In this document: positions 17,209-24,757 of the stretch, one piece after another
How positions within the stretch are numbered: the stretch's first letter is position 1
How the letters are laid out: the number at the start of each line of letters is the position of its first letter
NCBI GenBank assembly: GCA_947477565.1
Contig: CANJUR010000024.1
Location: 1-59,155, forward strand
Direction of reading: 5' to 3'
From: Deltaproteobacteria bacterium
GTDB lineage: Bacteria > Myxococcota_A > Polyangia > Polyangiales > Ga0077539
DNA: 59,155 bases
Notes under the pieces: model-generated
Databases searched by the model: none
What the model saw: the letters and a program-made list of their open reading frames with translations, nothing else
Told to the model about the DNA's origin: nothing
Made by a program: the position numbers and the translations under genes

Positions 17209-17269
17209 TGCCCCTGAAGATGTACCGCACTCGCTTGATTTTCGCGTCCGGGCGGGCACCAACGGTACG

Positions 17270-18283
17270 GTGCTTTCCACGGTGAGCGACACGCCCGAGC
17301 AGACCCTTCCGCGCCAGGTGATCCACGTCGACTTCGGCCGCGGCCGTCGCGTCGAGGACGCCGTGCGCCGACCTCCGACCCCAGAGAACCCCGGCGCCGA
17401 CACGGTCGCGCGGCTCTTCTCCGCCCGCGAGGTCGCGGAGATCTTGAAGCTCCGCCCCGGGCGTCTCGCCGGCTGGGAGCGCATGGGCATCGTCGCCCCG
17501 AGCGCCCGCGCAGGGCACCGCCGCGCCTACACCTTCGCCGACCTTCTCGCGGCCCGCACTACCCGTCGCCTCGTCGATGCGGGCGTCTCGCTTCGGTCGA
17601 TTCGGCGCGCGGTGGAGGCCCTGCGCAACACCGAGCCGGGGATGGCGCGGCCCGTCACCGACGCCCGCCTCGGGGCCGAGGGGAACCAACTCGTCGCCCG
17701 CCAGGACGGCGCGCGGTTTGATCCAGTGTCGGGCCAGCGGCTGCTCGACTTCGAGGTGAACTCACTGCGCGAAGACGTCGTCCGGGCGCTGCGCCCGCAG
17801 CCCTCCAAGCGCCAGCGCGACGCCTACGCGCACTACCTCGAAGGCCTGCGCCTGGACGAAGAAGAGACCACCCGCGACCGCGCCGAGCAGGCGTACCGGA
17901 AGGCCATCGACCTCGATCCGCGGCTCGCCACGGCGCTCACCAACCTGGGCAACCTTCGGCTGGTGGCGGGCGATCGCGCGGAGGCGGAGTCGATGTACCG
18001 GCGGGCGATCGCGGCCGATCCGTCGCAGGCCGAAGGGCCTTACAATCTGGCGTATTTGTTGGTCGAGCGGGGCGTGCACCACGAGGCTGTGCCGCTGTTT
18101 GAGCGGGCGCTGTCGCTTCGGCCGGACTTCGCCGAGGCGCACTTCAACCTCGCGATGGCCCTCACGGAAATCGGCCGGAAGGACCGCGCCCACGCCCACT
18201 GGCAGCGCTACCTCGCGCTCGACCCGAGAGGCCCGTGGGCCAACGTCGCGAAGCAACACCTGCGCGACTGCCCGGCGGAGTGA
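17270..18283 (+). CDS. MerR-type HTH regulator fused to TPR repeats
   Basis: A 337-aa regulator-like protein. An N-terminal linker is followed by a MerR-type winged HTH at about 48-118 (FSAREVAEILKLRPGRLAGWERMGIV, then GHRRAYTFADL and a wing/helix with GVSLRSIRRAV). Residues 185-335 hold three or four TPR units (AEQAYRKAIDLDPRLATALTNLGNL, AESMYRRAIAADPSQAEGPYNLAYL, AVPLFERALSLRPDFAEAHFNLAM). The GTG at 17270 is used; a GTG at 17282 is possible. HTH plus TPR suggests a DNA-binding adaptor whose activity is set by a protein partner. It is divergent from coaE, so their promoters share a short region. The target genes are unknown. Confidence 0.78.
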   Translation: MLSTVSDTPEQTLPRQVIHVDFGRGRRVEDAVRRPPTPENPGADTVARLFSAREVAEILKLRPGRLAGWERMGIVAPSARAGHRRAYTFADLLAARTTRRLVDAGVSLRSIRRAVEALRNTEPGMARPVTDARLGAEGNQLVARQDGARFDPVSGQRLLDFEVNSLREDVVRALRPQPSKRQRDAYAHYLEGLRLDEEETTRDRAEQAYRKAIDLDPRLATALTNLGNLRLVAGDRAEAESMYRRAIAADPSQAEGPYNLAYLLVERGVHHEAVPLFERALSLRPDFAEAHFNLAMALTEIGRKDRAHAHWQRYLALDPRGPWANVAKQHLRDCPAE

Positions 18284-18423
18284 TCGCAGCCTCGCGGAGT
18301 GACAACGGCCAACGTTGGGCGGGGTAAGGGCGCACCGATGGGCGACACGGTGCGCGCAGCGCCAACGCTGAACTTCCCTGAAGAGGAGTTCTTGATGCTG
18401 TTTGAGGAGGAGAGGAGAGGAGA

Positions 18424-18449
18424 GCCGCGCTGGAGGATTGCTGCGCGGC
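18424..18449. terminator. Probable terminator after rpmG
   Basis: GCCGCGC (18424-18430) and GCGCGGC (18443-18449) form a 7-bp stem with a 12-base loop, just downstream of the leftward rpmG. Reading leftward, the stem is followed by a pyrimidine-rich CT stretch. It also lies in the convergent gap with the MerR-TPR gene. Confidence 0.4.
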
Positions 18450-18457
18450 GGAGAGAA

Positions 18458-18631
18458 TCAGCCCTGCTTCTTCGGGTTGGGCATCTTCATCTCGGTGAAC
18501 ATCACGTGCTTCCGAACGACCGGATCGTACTTCTTGAACTCCAGCTTGTTGGTCGTCGTGCGCTTGTTCTTGTTGGTGTAGTAGGTGAAGCCCGTACCGG
18601 CAGACGACACCAGGCGAATCATGTCACGCAT
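18458..18631 (-). CDS. rpmG: 50S ribosomal protein L33
   Basis: Large-subunit ribosomal protein L33, 57 aa, starting at the ATG at 18631 and ending at the TGA at 18458-18460. The sequence begins [20 protein letters not shown] and continues with [21 protein letters not shown], the L33 core. It lacks the Cys pairs of the zinc-binding form, so it is the C-minus type. It stands alone here: the tRNA-Trp, secE and nusG that follow rpmG in many bacteria are not adjacent. It is convergent with the MerR-TPR gene. The long non-coding stretch on its upstream side probably holds its promoter. Confidence 0.96.
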   Translation of the reverse strand: MRDMIRLVSSAGTGFTYYTNKNKRTTTNKLEFKKYDPVVRKHVMFTEMKMPNPKKQG

Positions 18632-18990
18632 CGCGTTCCTCGAAGTTCAATAGAGCGAACACGTCAGCGTTCGCAGAGGGGCCGCAAACCTACACGACCT
18701 TCGCTCGATTGCAACTCCCGCGTCGCGACCTGGAGTTCGGAGTACGTGATGGAAGGAGTGATGAGCGTCGCCTGAGGGGAGCATCGGCTCCGCGTTCGCG
18801 GACCTTCACCGCAATGCCTGAAGAAGGAATCGATCAAGGTCGTTGTCCTGTGCACGGTGAACTCCCGACGCAGACGGCTCTGCGGGACATTCTCCTGGCC
18901 GACGGGGCTTCGCGGGTGATCATCCCGGCCCCGGATGACCGCCTGTCGGCCTGACGGCTGGATGGGGCTTCCGTGCTAGCGTGCGCGACG
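18632..18990. other. Intergenic region upstream of rpmG and the VWA-like gene
   Basis: About 360 bp with no recognised gene except a possible small reading frame (18814-18954, separate entry). A short inverted repeat, GCGAAC and GTTCGC around 18656-18675, lies in the rpmG leader. Promoters for rpmG (leftward) and the lipoprotein gene at 18991 (rightward) must lie here. Confidence 0.35.
18814..18954 (+). CDS. Possible small protein, 46 aa
   Basis: A 46-residue frame from the ATG at 18814, beginning MPEEGIDQGRCPVHGEL and ending in a hydrophobic segment and APDDRLSA. It has one CPVH motif and balanced amino-acid use, unlike most shadow frames in this GC-rich DNA. It lies in an intergenic region on the same strand as the gene at 18991, 36 bp upstream. 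There is no clear ribosome-binding site and no recognised family. Confidence 0.3.
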   Translation: MPEEGIDQGRCPVHGELPTQTALRDILLADGASRVIIPAPDDRLSA

Positions 18991-20466
18991 GTGAAGGCAC
19001 TGGCCCGCAACCTCGGGATGGCGTTGGCGCTGGTGGGCTGTTCGGGCGATCGGCCACCCGGGCTCGGTGCCTTCGACGCCGGGGATGACGTGTCGAGCGC
19101 GACCGACCTCGGAGCGCTGCGACTCGACGGAGCGCTGCCGTCGCGCATGGCCTCGCCGTACCCCACATACGACCTCACCCTGGTGCTCCCGTTCAACGGG
19201 CTCGAGCGCACCTTCGACATGGAGGCCGAGCCGCGCGCGACGAAGCTCGACGTGCACCTCAACGTCGATACCACCGGCAGCTTCAACGGCGAGATTGCCA
19301 ACCTCAAGGTCGCCCTCGGCGGCAACATCATCCCGGCGCTGCGTGCGCGGGTCGCCGATCTGGCGATGGGAGTGTCACGCTTCGGGGAGTTTCCCGTCGC
19401 GCCCTTCGGACGCAACAGCGACCAGCCGTACAACCTGCTCACGCCCATCACCACCGACCTCGCGCGGGTCTCCGCAGCCGTGAACTCCCTCGACCGCCCG
19501 CTGCAGAACGGTGGTGATCCGCCCGAGCCGTGGGGCGAGGCGCTCTATCAGATCGCCACCGGCGCAGGGCTCACGGGGATCCCGCCTGGCAACATCGCGC
19601 GCTTCACTCCACCCCCTGGGACGCCCGTCGGAAGCGTGGTCGGCGGCGTCGGGTTTCGCGCCGGGGCCGCGCGAGTGGTGATCAACGTGACGGACGCGCC
19701 GTCGCACGAGCCCACGGACTACGGCGACGAAGTGCCCGGAACGCACTCCACCCAGGAGGCGGGCGCAGCGCTGCAGATGATCGGCGCGCGAATGATCGGC
19801 ATCGCTTCGGGAGAAGGATCGCGCGCGCAGATGGAGGCGCTCGCAGTGCGCACTGGCGCAGTGGCGCCCGCGACCGGCAGCCGTTGCTCGACGGGCGTGG
19901 CGGGTGCGGCGCGGGCGGCGGTCCGCGGGATGTGCCCGCTGGTGTTCGACATCGCAGAGGACGGCACCGGGCTCGGGGCGGCGCTGGTCGATGGCATCCT
20001 GCGCTTCCTCGACTCGCTCGCCTTCGCGCGGGTGGACGGTCGTGCAACGGACGACCCACACGGGTTCGTGGGCGCTATCGAGGCCGTGAGCGCGCGGGTG
20101 CCAGACGGCACGACGCCGCCGCTGAGGGTCGATCTCGTGCCCGCGGGGATGCCCGATGGGATCATGGACACTTTCACGACCGTTCCGACGCGGACGCGGC
20201 TGACGTTTCGTGTGCACCTGCGCAACACCACGCGCCCGGAGACGGAATACCCGCAGTTGTATTTCGTTCGCGTGACCCTGGTGGGGGACGGCGTCACCGT
20301 GGACGAGCGCGTGGTTCGGGTGATCATTCCGGAAGGCCCGAAGCCCGACGGCGGCGACGGCGGCGGCACCGACGCGGTGGTGCCCGCAGACCGGGGCGCG
20401 GACGAACTCGATGCCACCCTCGAGGTGACCACCGACGCGGGCGCTGCGGACGACGCGGCGGACTGA
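18991..20466 (+). CDS. VWA-like lipoprotein with variant MIDAS
   Basis: A 491-aa predicted lipoprotein from the GTG at 18991; six codons of open frame precede it with another GTG. The signal ends at LALVGC (Cys17), followed by an Asp/Ala spacer. A VWA-like domain starts at about residue 80: KLDVHLNVDTTGSFNGEI gives a D-T-T-G-S motif in place of DxSxS, followed by ADLAMGVSRFGEFPVAPFG. Later a stretch with EPWGEALYQIATG resembles the MIDAS-supporting loop. Several cysteines in the middle may form disulphides. The C-terminus is Asp/Ala-rich (GADELDATLEVTTDAG). It probably binds a surface ligand. It precedes polA on the same strand but is not functionally related. Confidence 0.7.
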   Translation: MKALARNLGMALALVGCSGDRPPGLGAFDAGDDVSSATDLGALRLDGALPSRMASPYPTYDLTLVLPFNGLERTFDMEAEPRATKLDVHLNVDTTGSFNGEIANLKVALGGNIIPALRARVADLAMGVSRFGEFPVAPFGRNSDQPYNLLTPITTDLARVSAAVNSLDRPLQNGGDPPEPWGEALYQIATGAGLTGIPPGNIARFTPPPGTPVGSVVGGVGFRAGAARVVINVTDAPSHEPTDYGDEVPGTHSTQEAGAALQMIGARMIGIASGEGSRAQMEALAVRTGAVAPATGSRCSTGVAGAARAAVRGMCPLVFDIAEDGTGLGAALVDGILRFLDSLAFARVDGRATDDPHGFVGAIEAVSARVPDGTTPPLRVDLVPAGMPDGIMDTFTTVPTRTRLTFRVHLRNTTRPETEYPQLYFVRVTLVGDGVTVDERVVRVIIPEGPKPDGGDGGGTDAVVPADRGADELDATLEVTTDAGAADDAAD

Positions 20467-20533
20467 ACGCGCGGGCGCTCCGTGCCCGTTGTTGGCTCCA
20501 CGAGGGCGCTCGCTGCTACATCGTTTGGCATCT

Positions 20534-23260
20534 ATGTCCACGAAGCTGCCGCCGCCCGGTGACCCGAAGGCCCTCTACGTTCTCGACCTGTCGGGATACG
20601 TGTTTCGCGCCTACCACGCCGTCATTCCGCTCTCGAACAGCAAGGGCGAGCCGACCTTCGCCACGCTGGGCGTCACCAATATGCTGCACTCGCTCGTACG
20701 CAATCAGCGGCCGCACCTTCTGGCCGTCGCGATGGACAGCGTTCGGCCGACGTTTCGTCACGAGCTTTACACCGAGTACAAGGCCAACCGCCCGCCCGCG
20801 CCGCCGGACCTCCACATCCAGATGGACCGATGCCGCCAGGTGGCCGAGGCCTACGCCATCCCGGTGCTGCAGCGCGAAGGCGTCGAGGCCGATGACCTGC
20901 TCGCCACCTGCGTCGCAGAGGCCCGCAAGCACGGACTCTTCACCGTGATCTGCTCGGGTGACAAAGACCTGCTGCAACTCGTCGATGACGACGTGATCAT
21001 GTGGGATGCGATGCGCTCGCGGATCTTCGGGGCCGCGGAGGTGAAGGAGAAGTGGGGAGTCGCGCCCAATCGGGTGCGCGATCTGCTGGCCCTGATGGGG
21101 GACTCTTCAGACAATGTTCCTGGGGTAAAGCACGTTGGAGAGAAGACGGCGGTGAAGCTCTTGACGGAGTTCGACACCCTCGAAGGGGTTTACCAGAACA
21201 TCGACAAGGTCAAAGGAAAGACCCGCGAATACCTGCAGTTACACGAAGCCGACGCGCGCCTGTCGCAAGTGCTTGTGAGCCTGAAGTCCGATGTCCCGAT
21301 GGCCTTCGAGGTGGACAATCTTGTGTACGGCGGTTTCGACCGCGCGACGGTGCGGGCTCTCTTCGAAGAACTGGAGTTCACTCGCCTGGTCGCCGCCATC
21401 GATGCCGAGGACGTAAAGGCCGCGCAGACCGGGGCGGCGGTGGCGGCGGGGCCCGCGGCGGCAGCGGTGTACGAGCCAGTGCTCACCCAGGAGGCGCTCG
21501 ACGCGGCGATCGCGCAGTGCAGGGCGCAGGGATGGTTTTCCGTCGATACGGAAACCACGAGTCTCGATACGACGAAGGCGGTGCTGGTGGGCATCTCCCT
21601 CGCGTGGCGGCCCGGCCTCGGAGTGTATATCCCCATTGGACACCGGGTTCTGGGTGATCCCGCGCAGCTTGATCGCAAGCTGGTGATTGAGCGCCTGCGC
21701 CCACTCTTCGCGGACCCCTCCGTGAAGAAGATCGGACAGAACATCAAATACGATGACATCGTGTTGCGCCGGGCGGGGCTGCCGGTGAGTGGATATGATT
21801 TCGATACGATGCTCGCGAGCTACCTCGTGGACCCGGAGGCGAATACCCACAAGCTCGACGAGATCAGTAAGAGTGAACTCAGCTACGAGATGGTCAGTTA
21901 CGACAGCGTGACCAGGGTGGGTAAGAAGCAGATCACCTTTGATGAGGTGGACATCGCGCGCGCTACTCGCTACGCCGCAGAGGACGCCGAGGTGGTCGCG
22001 CGGCTGCAAGAGCGGCTGCGTCCGAAGCTCGAGAGCGCCGGCCTGACGGGGCTGCTACGCGACGTGGAATTGCCCCTGGCGCTGCTGCTCGGGCGCATCG
22101 AGGAGCACGGCGTGTTGGTGGACGCCGCGCACCTGAAGGCGATGTCCAAAGTGGCCGGAGTGGAGGTTCTCAAGTTGGAGGGCGAGGCGCACGCGCTGGT
22201 CGGCCGTCCCTTCAATGTGAACTCACCGAAGCAGCTTGAGTCCATTTTGTTCGATGAGCTGAAGCTGCCCGTGGTGAAGAAGACCAAGACCGGGCGCTCA
22301 ACGGACGCCGAAGTGCTGGAAGAACTAGCGACGCAGCACGCGCTTCCCCACAAGATTCTCGAGGTGCGCAGCTTGACCAAGCTGATTGGCACCTACCTCG
22401 ACGCGCTGCCGCTGCTCATCGACTCCACGGGGCGGGTGCACTCCAGCTTCAATCAAGCCGTGGCCGCCACCGGGCGATTGTCTTCCAACAATCCCAACCT
22501 GCAAAACATCCCCATTCGAACGCCCCTGGGCCGGGAGATTCGTCGGGCTTTCGTTGCGCCGGAGGGGTGCCTCATCCTGTCGGCGGACTACTCGCAGATA
22601 GAGCTGCGAGTGCTGGCCCACCTGTCGGATGATCCCATCCTGGTGGACGCGTTTCGCTCCGGCGACGACGTGCATGTGCGCACGGCGATGGAGATCTTCA
22701 AGGTCACCCGGGCGGAGGTCTCCAGGGAGATGCGCTCCCGGGCGAAGACGACCAACTTTGCAGTGATCTATGGGCAGGGCGAGTCTTCGCTAGGCAAGCG
22801 ATTGGGAATCACTCGGGACGAAGCCGGGGAGTTTATTGAAAAGTATTTCCAGACGTTTGCGACGCTGCGAAAGTACCTCGATGACGTAGTGAAGCAGGCG
22901 CGCACCGGAGAGGGAGTGCGCACGCTGCTCGGGCGGCGACGGTTTCTGCCGGATCTGCACTCTTCCAATCGGGCGCTGCGTCTGGGCGCCGAGCGCGTGG
23001 CGCAAAACACGCCGATTCAGGGCAGCGCGGCGGACATCATCAAGCTGGCGATGCTGCGCGTGGACGAGCGCCTGACGGCGGAGAAGCGCGCGACGAAGAT
23101 GGTCTCGACGGTGCACGACGAGTTGGTCTTCGAGGTGCCCGAATACGAGAAGGATGCCGTCGGAGCGATGGTCAAGGAGACCATGGAAGCGGTGTTGCCG
23201 CTCAAGGTGCCTTTGGTTGTCGAATGCGGCTGGGGCAAGAACTGGGGCGACGCTCACTGA
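20534..23260 (+). CDS. polA: DNA polymerase I
   Basis: DNA polymerase I, 908 aa, which fills gaps and removes RNA primers in replication and repair. Three domains are visible: the 5'-3' exonuclease (about 11-300, LYVLDLSGYVFRAYHAV, GVEADDLLAT and the DSSDNVPG helix), the 3'-5' exonuclease (about 330-500) with D338 and E340 in VDTETTS and the NIKYDD and YAAEDAE motifs intact, and the polymerase domain. Polymerase motif A has D685 (LSADYSQIELR), motif B reads RAKTTNFAVIYGQGE, and motif C has D862 (VHDE). All catalytic residues are present, so proofreading is probably active. The ATG at 20534 fits the family start. The gene ends 3 bp from a convergent lipoprotein gene. Confidence 0.97.
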   Translation: MSTKLPPPGDPKALYVLDLSGYVFRAYHAVIPLSNSKGEPTFATLGVTNMLHSLVRNQRPHLLAVAMDSVRPTFRHELYTEYKANRPPAPPDLHIQMDRCRQVAEAYAIPVLQREGVEADDLLATCVAEARKHGLFTVICSGDKDLLQLVDDDVIMWDAMRSRIFGAAEVKEKWGVAPNRVRDLLALMGDSSDNVPGVKHVGEKTAVKLLTEFDTLEGVYQNIDKVKGKTREYLQLHEADARLSQVLVSLKSDVPMAFEVDNLVYGGFDRATVRALFEELEFTRLVAAIDAEDVKAAQTGAAVAAGPAAAAVYEPVLTQEALDAAIAQCRAQGWFSVDTETTSLDTTKAVLVGISLAWRPGLGVYIPIGHRVLGDPAQLDRKLVIERLRPLFADPSVKKIGQNIKYDDIVLRRAGLPVSGYDFDTMLASYLVDPEANTHKLDEISKSELSYEMVSYDSVTRVGKKQITFDEVDIARATRYAAEDAEVVARLQERLRPKLESAGLTGLLRDVELPLALLLGRIEEHGVLVDAAHLKAMSKVAGVEVLKLEGEAHALVGRPFNVNSPKQLESILFDELKLPVVKKTKTGRSTDAEVLEELATQHALPHKILEVRSLTKLIGTYLDALPLLIDSTGRVHSSFNQAVAATGRLSSNNPNLQNIPIRTPLGREIRRAFVAPEGCLILSADYSQIELRVLAHLSDDPILVDAFRSGDDVHVRTAMEIFKVTRAEVSREMRSRAKTTNFAVIYGQGESSLGKRLGITRDEAGEFIEKYFQTFATLRKYLDDVVKQARTGEGVRTLLGRRRFLPDLHSSNRALRLGAERVAQNTPIQGSAADIIKLAMLRVDERLTAEKRATKMVSTVHDELVFEVPEYEKDAVGAMVKETMEAVLPLKVPLVVECGWGKNWGDAH

Positions 23261-23263
23261 CGG

Positions 23264-24373
23264 TTAGCGGCAGTAGGGATATAACTCCCCGGGGCGTTGG
23301 GCGCATGTGCGAGCGCCTTCGCACGCCCCGCCGCCGCAGCAGGGCTCCCTGTCGCCGCCGCAATCCACGCAGGACGGGAGCGTTCCGGCTCGTGGAAGGC
23401 AGGTGCGCCCGAGGTCACACTGACCCTTGGCACAACAGACTTCCCCGTTTCCGCCACAGTCCCGGCAGGTGGGCTGCGCTCCCGGAAACACCACGCAAGC
23501 GCGCCCGTCGTCGCAGCCGCCGTATTCGCAGCAGGGTTGTCCGTTACCGCCGCAATCCACACAGATTGGGGTGATTCCCGCGCGCGGAGTGCACACCCGG
23601 TCGGGGTCGCAGCGCCCGTTGTTGCAACACGCCTCGCCGTTGCCGCCACAACTCAAGCAGATCGGCGGGATCCCGGTTCGCGGGGTGCACGCGACGCCGC
23701 GGTCGCAGCGGCCGAAGTCGCAGCAGGGTTGTCCGTTGCCGCCGCAATCCACACAGATTGGGGCGATTCCCGCGAGCGGGGTGCACACCCGGTCGGCGTC
23801 GCAGCGGCCGTTGTTACAACAGGCCTGCCCGTTACCACCGCAGGTGGCGCTCGGCGGGCCAGTCACGAGCATTCCAGTGTCGAGCGTGCCAGTATCGTAA
23901 GCAGGACCGGTATCCAGACGACCAGTGTCGAGTATCGATGGGCGATCGACAATATCTGCGGCCGGAGTGTCGATGACTTGAATGTCGATGACTTGAATGT
24001 CGATGACTTGAATGTCGATGACTGGAGTGTCGATGACTGGAATGTCCATCAAGGTGACATCGACCGCCGGACCATCCTCCGCGGTGTCATCGAGCGCTGG
24101 GACGTCCAGGACGTCATCGCGGCTTTCTTCCGCGGGCGCGTCCACGGGCCTATCGATGGACTCGGTTGCGTCGGTTCCGGCGTCGGCCGACAGAGCATCG
24201 GCGATGCCTCCATCGGACTCCGCCGCACCGCGAACGGACGGGTTTTGCAGCCCACACGCCGACAGCATGGCGACGAGCGTCCAGAGCAGGGCAGGTCGAT
24301 GAGTGGCTCCCACTGGAGATGTAGAATAGACCGATTTCATCGCGCACATCTGAGGAATCCCATCGTTTTTCAT
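23264..24373 (-). CDS. Cysteine-rich repeat lipoprotein
   Basis: A 369-aa predicted lipoprotein with its start at 24373 or 24340; both ATGs lie inside the left arm of a 250-bp palindrome. The lipobox is LSAC (Cys40 from the first ATG). An Asp-rich linker follows, including an expanded VIDIQ pentapeptide run encoded by 15-bp tandem repeats, then LDTG-type repeats. The C-terminal 220 residues hold six Cys-rich modules of about 37 residues built on CGGNGQPCC, GRCD and a later Cys-x-Pro segment. Each module has six to seven cysteines, suggesting a disulphide-knotted fold on the outer surface. No enzyme motif was found. It is convergent with polA. Confidence 0.72.
   Translation of the reverse strand: MKNDGIPQMCAMKSVYSTSPVGATHRPALLWTLVAMLSACGLQNPSVRGAAESDGGIADALSADAGTDATESIDRPVDAPAEESRDDVLDVPALDDTAEDGPAVDVTLMDIPVIDTPVIDIQVIDIQVIDIQVIDTPAADIVDRPSILDTGRLDTGPAYDTGTLDTGMLVTGPPSATCGGNGQACCNNGRCDADRVCTPLAGIAPICVDCGGNGQPCCDFGRCDRGVACTPRTGIPPICLSCGGNGEACCNNGRCDPDRVCTPRAGITPICVDCGGNGQPCCEYGGCDDGRACVVFPGAQPTCRDCGGNGEVCCAKGQCDLGRTCLPRAGTLPSCVDCGGDREPCCGGGACEGARTCAQRPGELYPYCR
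23965..24039. repeat. 15-bp tandem repeat (VNTR) in lipoprotein linker
   Basis: Five tandem copies of the 15-bp unit GAATGTCGATGACTT (variants GAGTG at the start and CTG at the end), with a sixth degenerate copy at 24040-24054. On the coding (minus) strand they encode the repeated pentapeptide IQVID. The array lies in the linker of the Cys-rich lipoprotein and keeps the frame whatever the copy number, so length variation would not break the gene. Confidence 0.85.
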
Positions 24374-24596
24374 CGAGGAGCCTTTGGTGATTTCGCGAGC
24401 CCCCTTCCCCGCTGCCGCGCGCCCTGAACCCCCGCGAGCGGGGGCAGGGCTCAGGGTGCTGACAGGTTCGCAATTGCACTGCAGACGCGGGAGCCTATGC
24501 CCCCGCCCCGCGGAGGTTGAGGGCGCGCGGCAGCGAGGAAGGGGGCTCGTGCAAACACCGACGCTCCTCGATGAAAAACGAGGGGATTCCTCAGAT
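24348..24596. repeat. Imperfect 250-bp palindrome, arms about 100 bp
   Basis: The left arm (24348-24450) and the right arm (24497-24596) are inverted copies matching at roughly 85 percent by eye, centred near GCAATTGC (24470-24477). Shared blocks include ATCTGAGGAATCCC, CGTTTTTCATCGAGGAGC, CGAGCCCCCTTCC and CGCTGCCGCGCGCCCT. The left arm holds the start of the Cys-rich lipoprotein; the right arm repeats that start on the plus strand (ATG at 24571 reading MKNEGIPQ, against MKNDGIPQ). It could be a MITE-like or REP-like element or an inverted duplication of a gene leader. Confidence 0.8.
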
Positions 24597-24757
24597 CTGG
24601 AACGTCTGCGATCAGTCGCCCGCAACGACCTCGGAGCACGGCGACAGGGACGAGTCAGACGCCCTTGCGTGGAGTCCCAACGGATGCCGGGCAGCGACCA
24701 GCGAGCGAGCGAGGTCGATGGGATGGACATCGGCGATCGCTCACCGTTGAACTCCGC
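24597..24757. other. Intergenic remainder beyond the palindrome
   Basis: This is the part of the 384-bp gap (24374-24757) between two leftward genes that lies outside the palindrome. It holds only the continuation of the duplicated MKNEGIPQ frame on the plus strand (open to about 24750), which has no recognisable domain and no promoter that I can identify. Confidence 0.35.

Noticed and set aside
18632..18800. tRNA gene next to rpmG
   Set aside because: No cloverleaf or T-loop consensus was seen.
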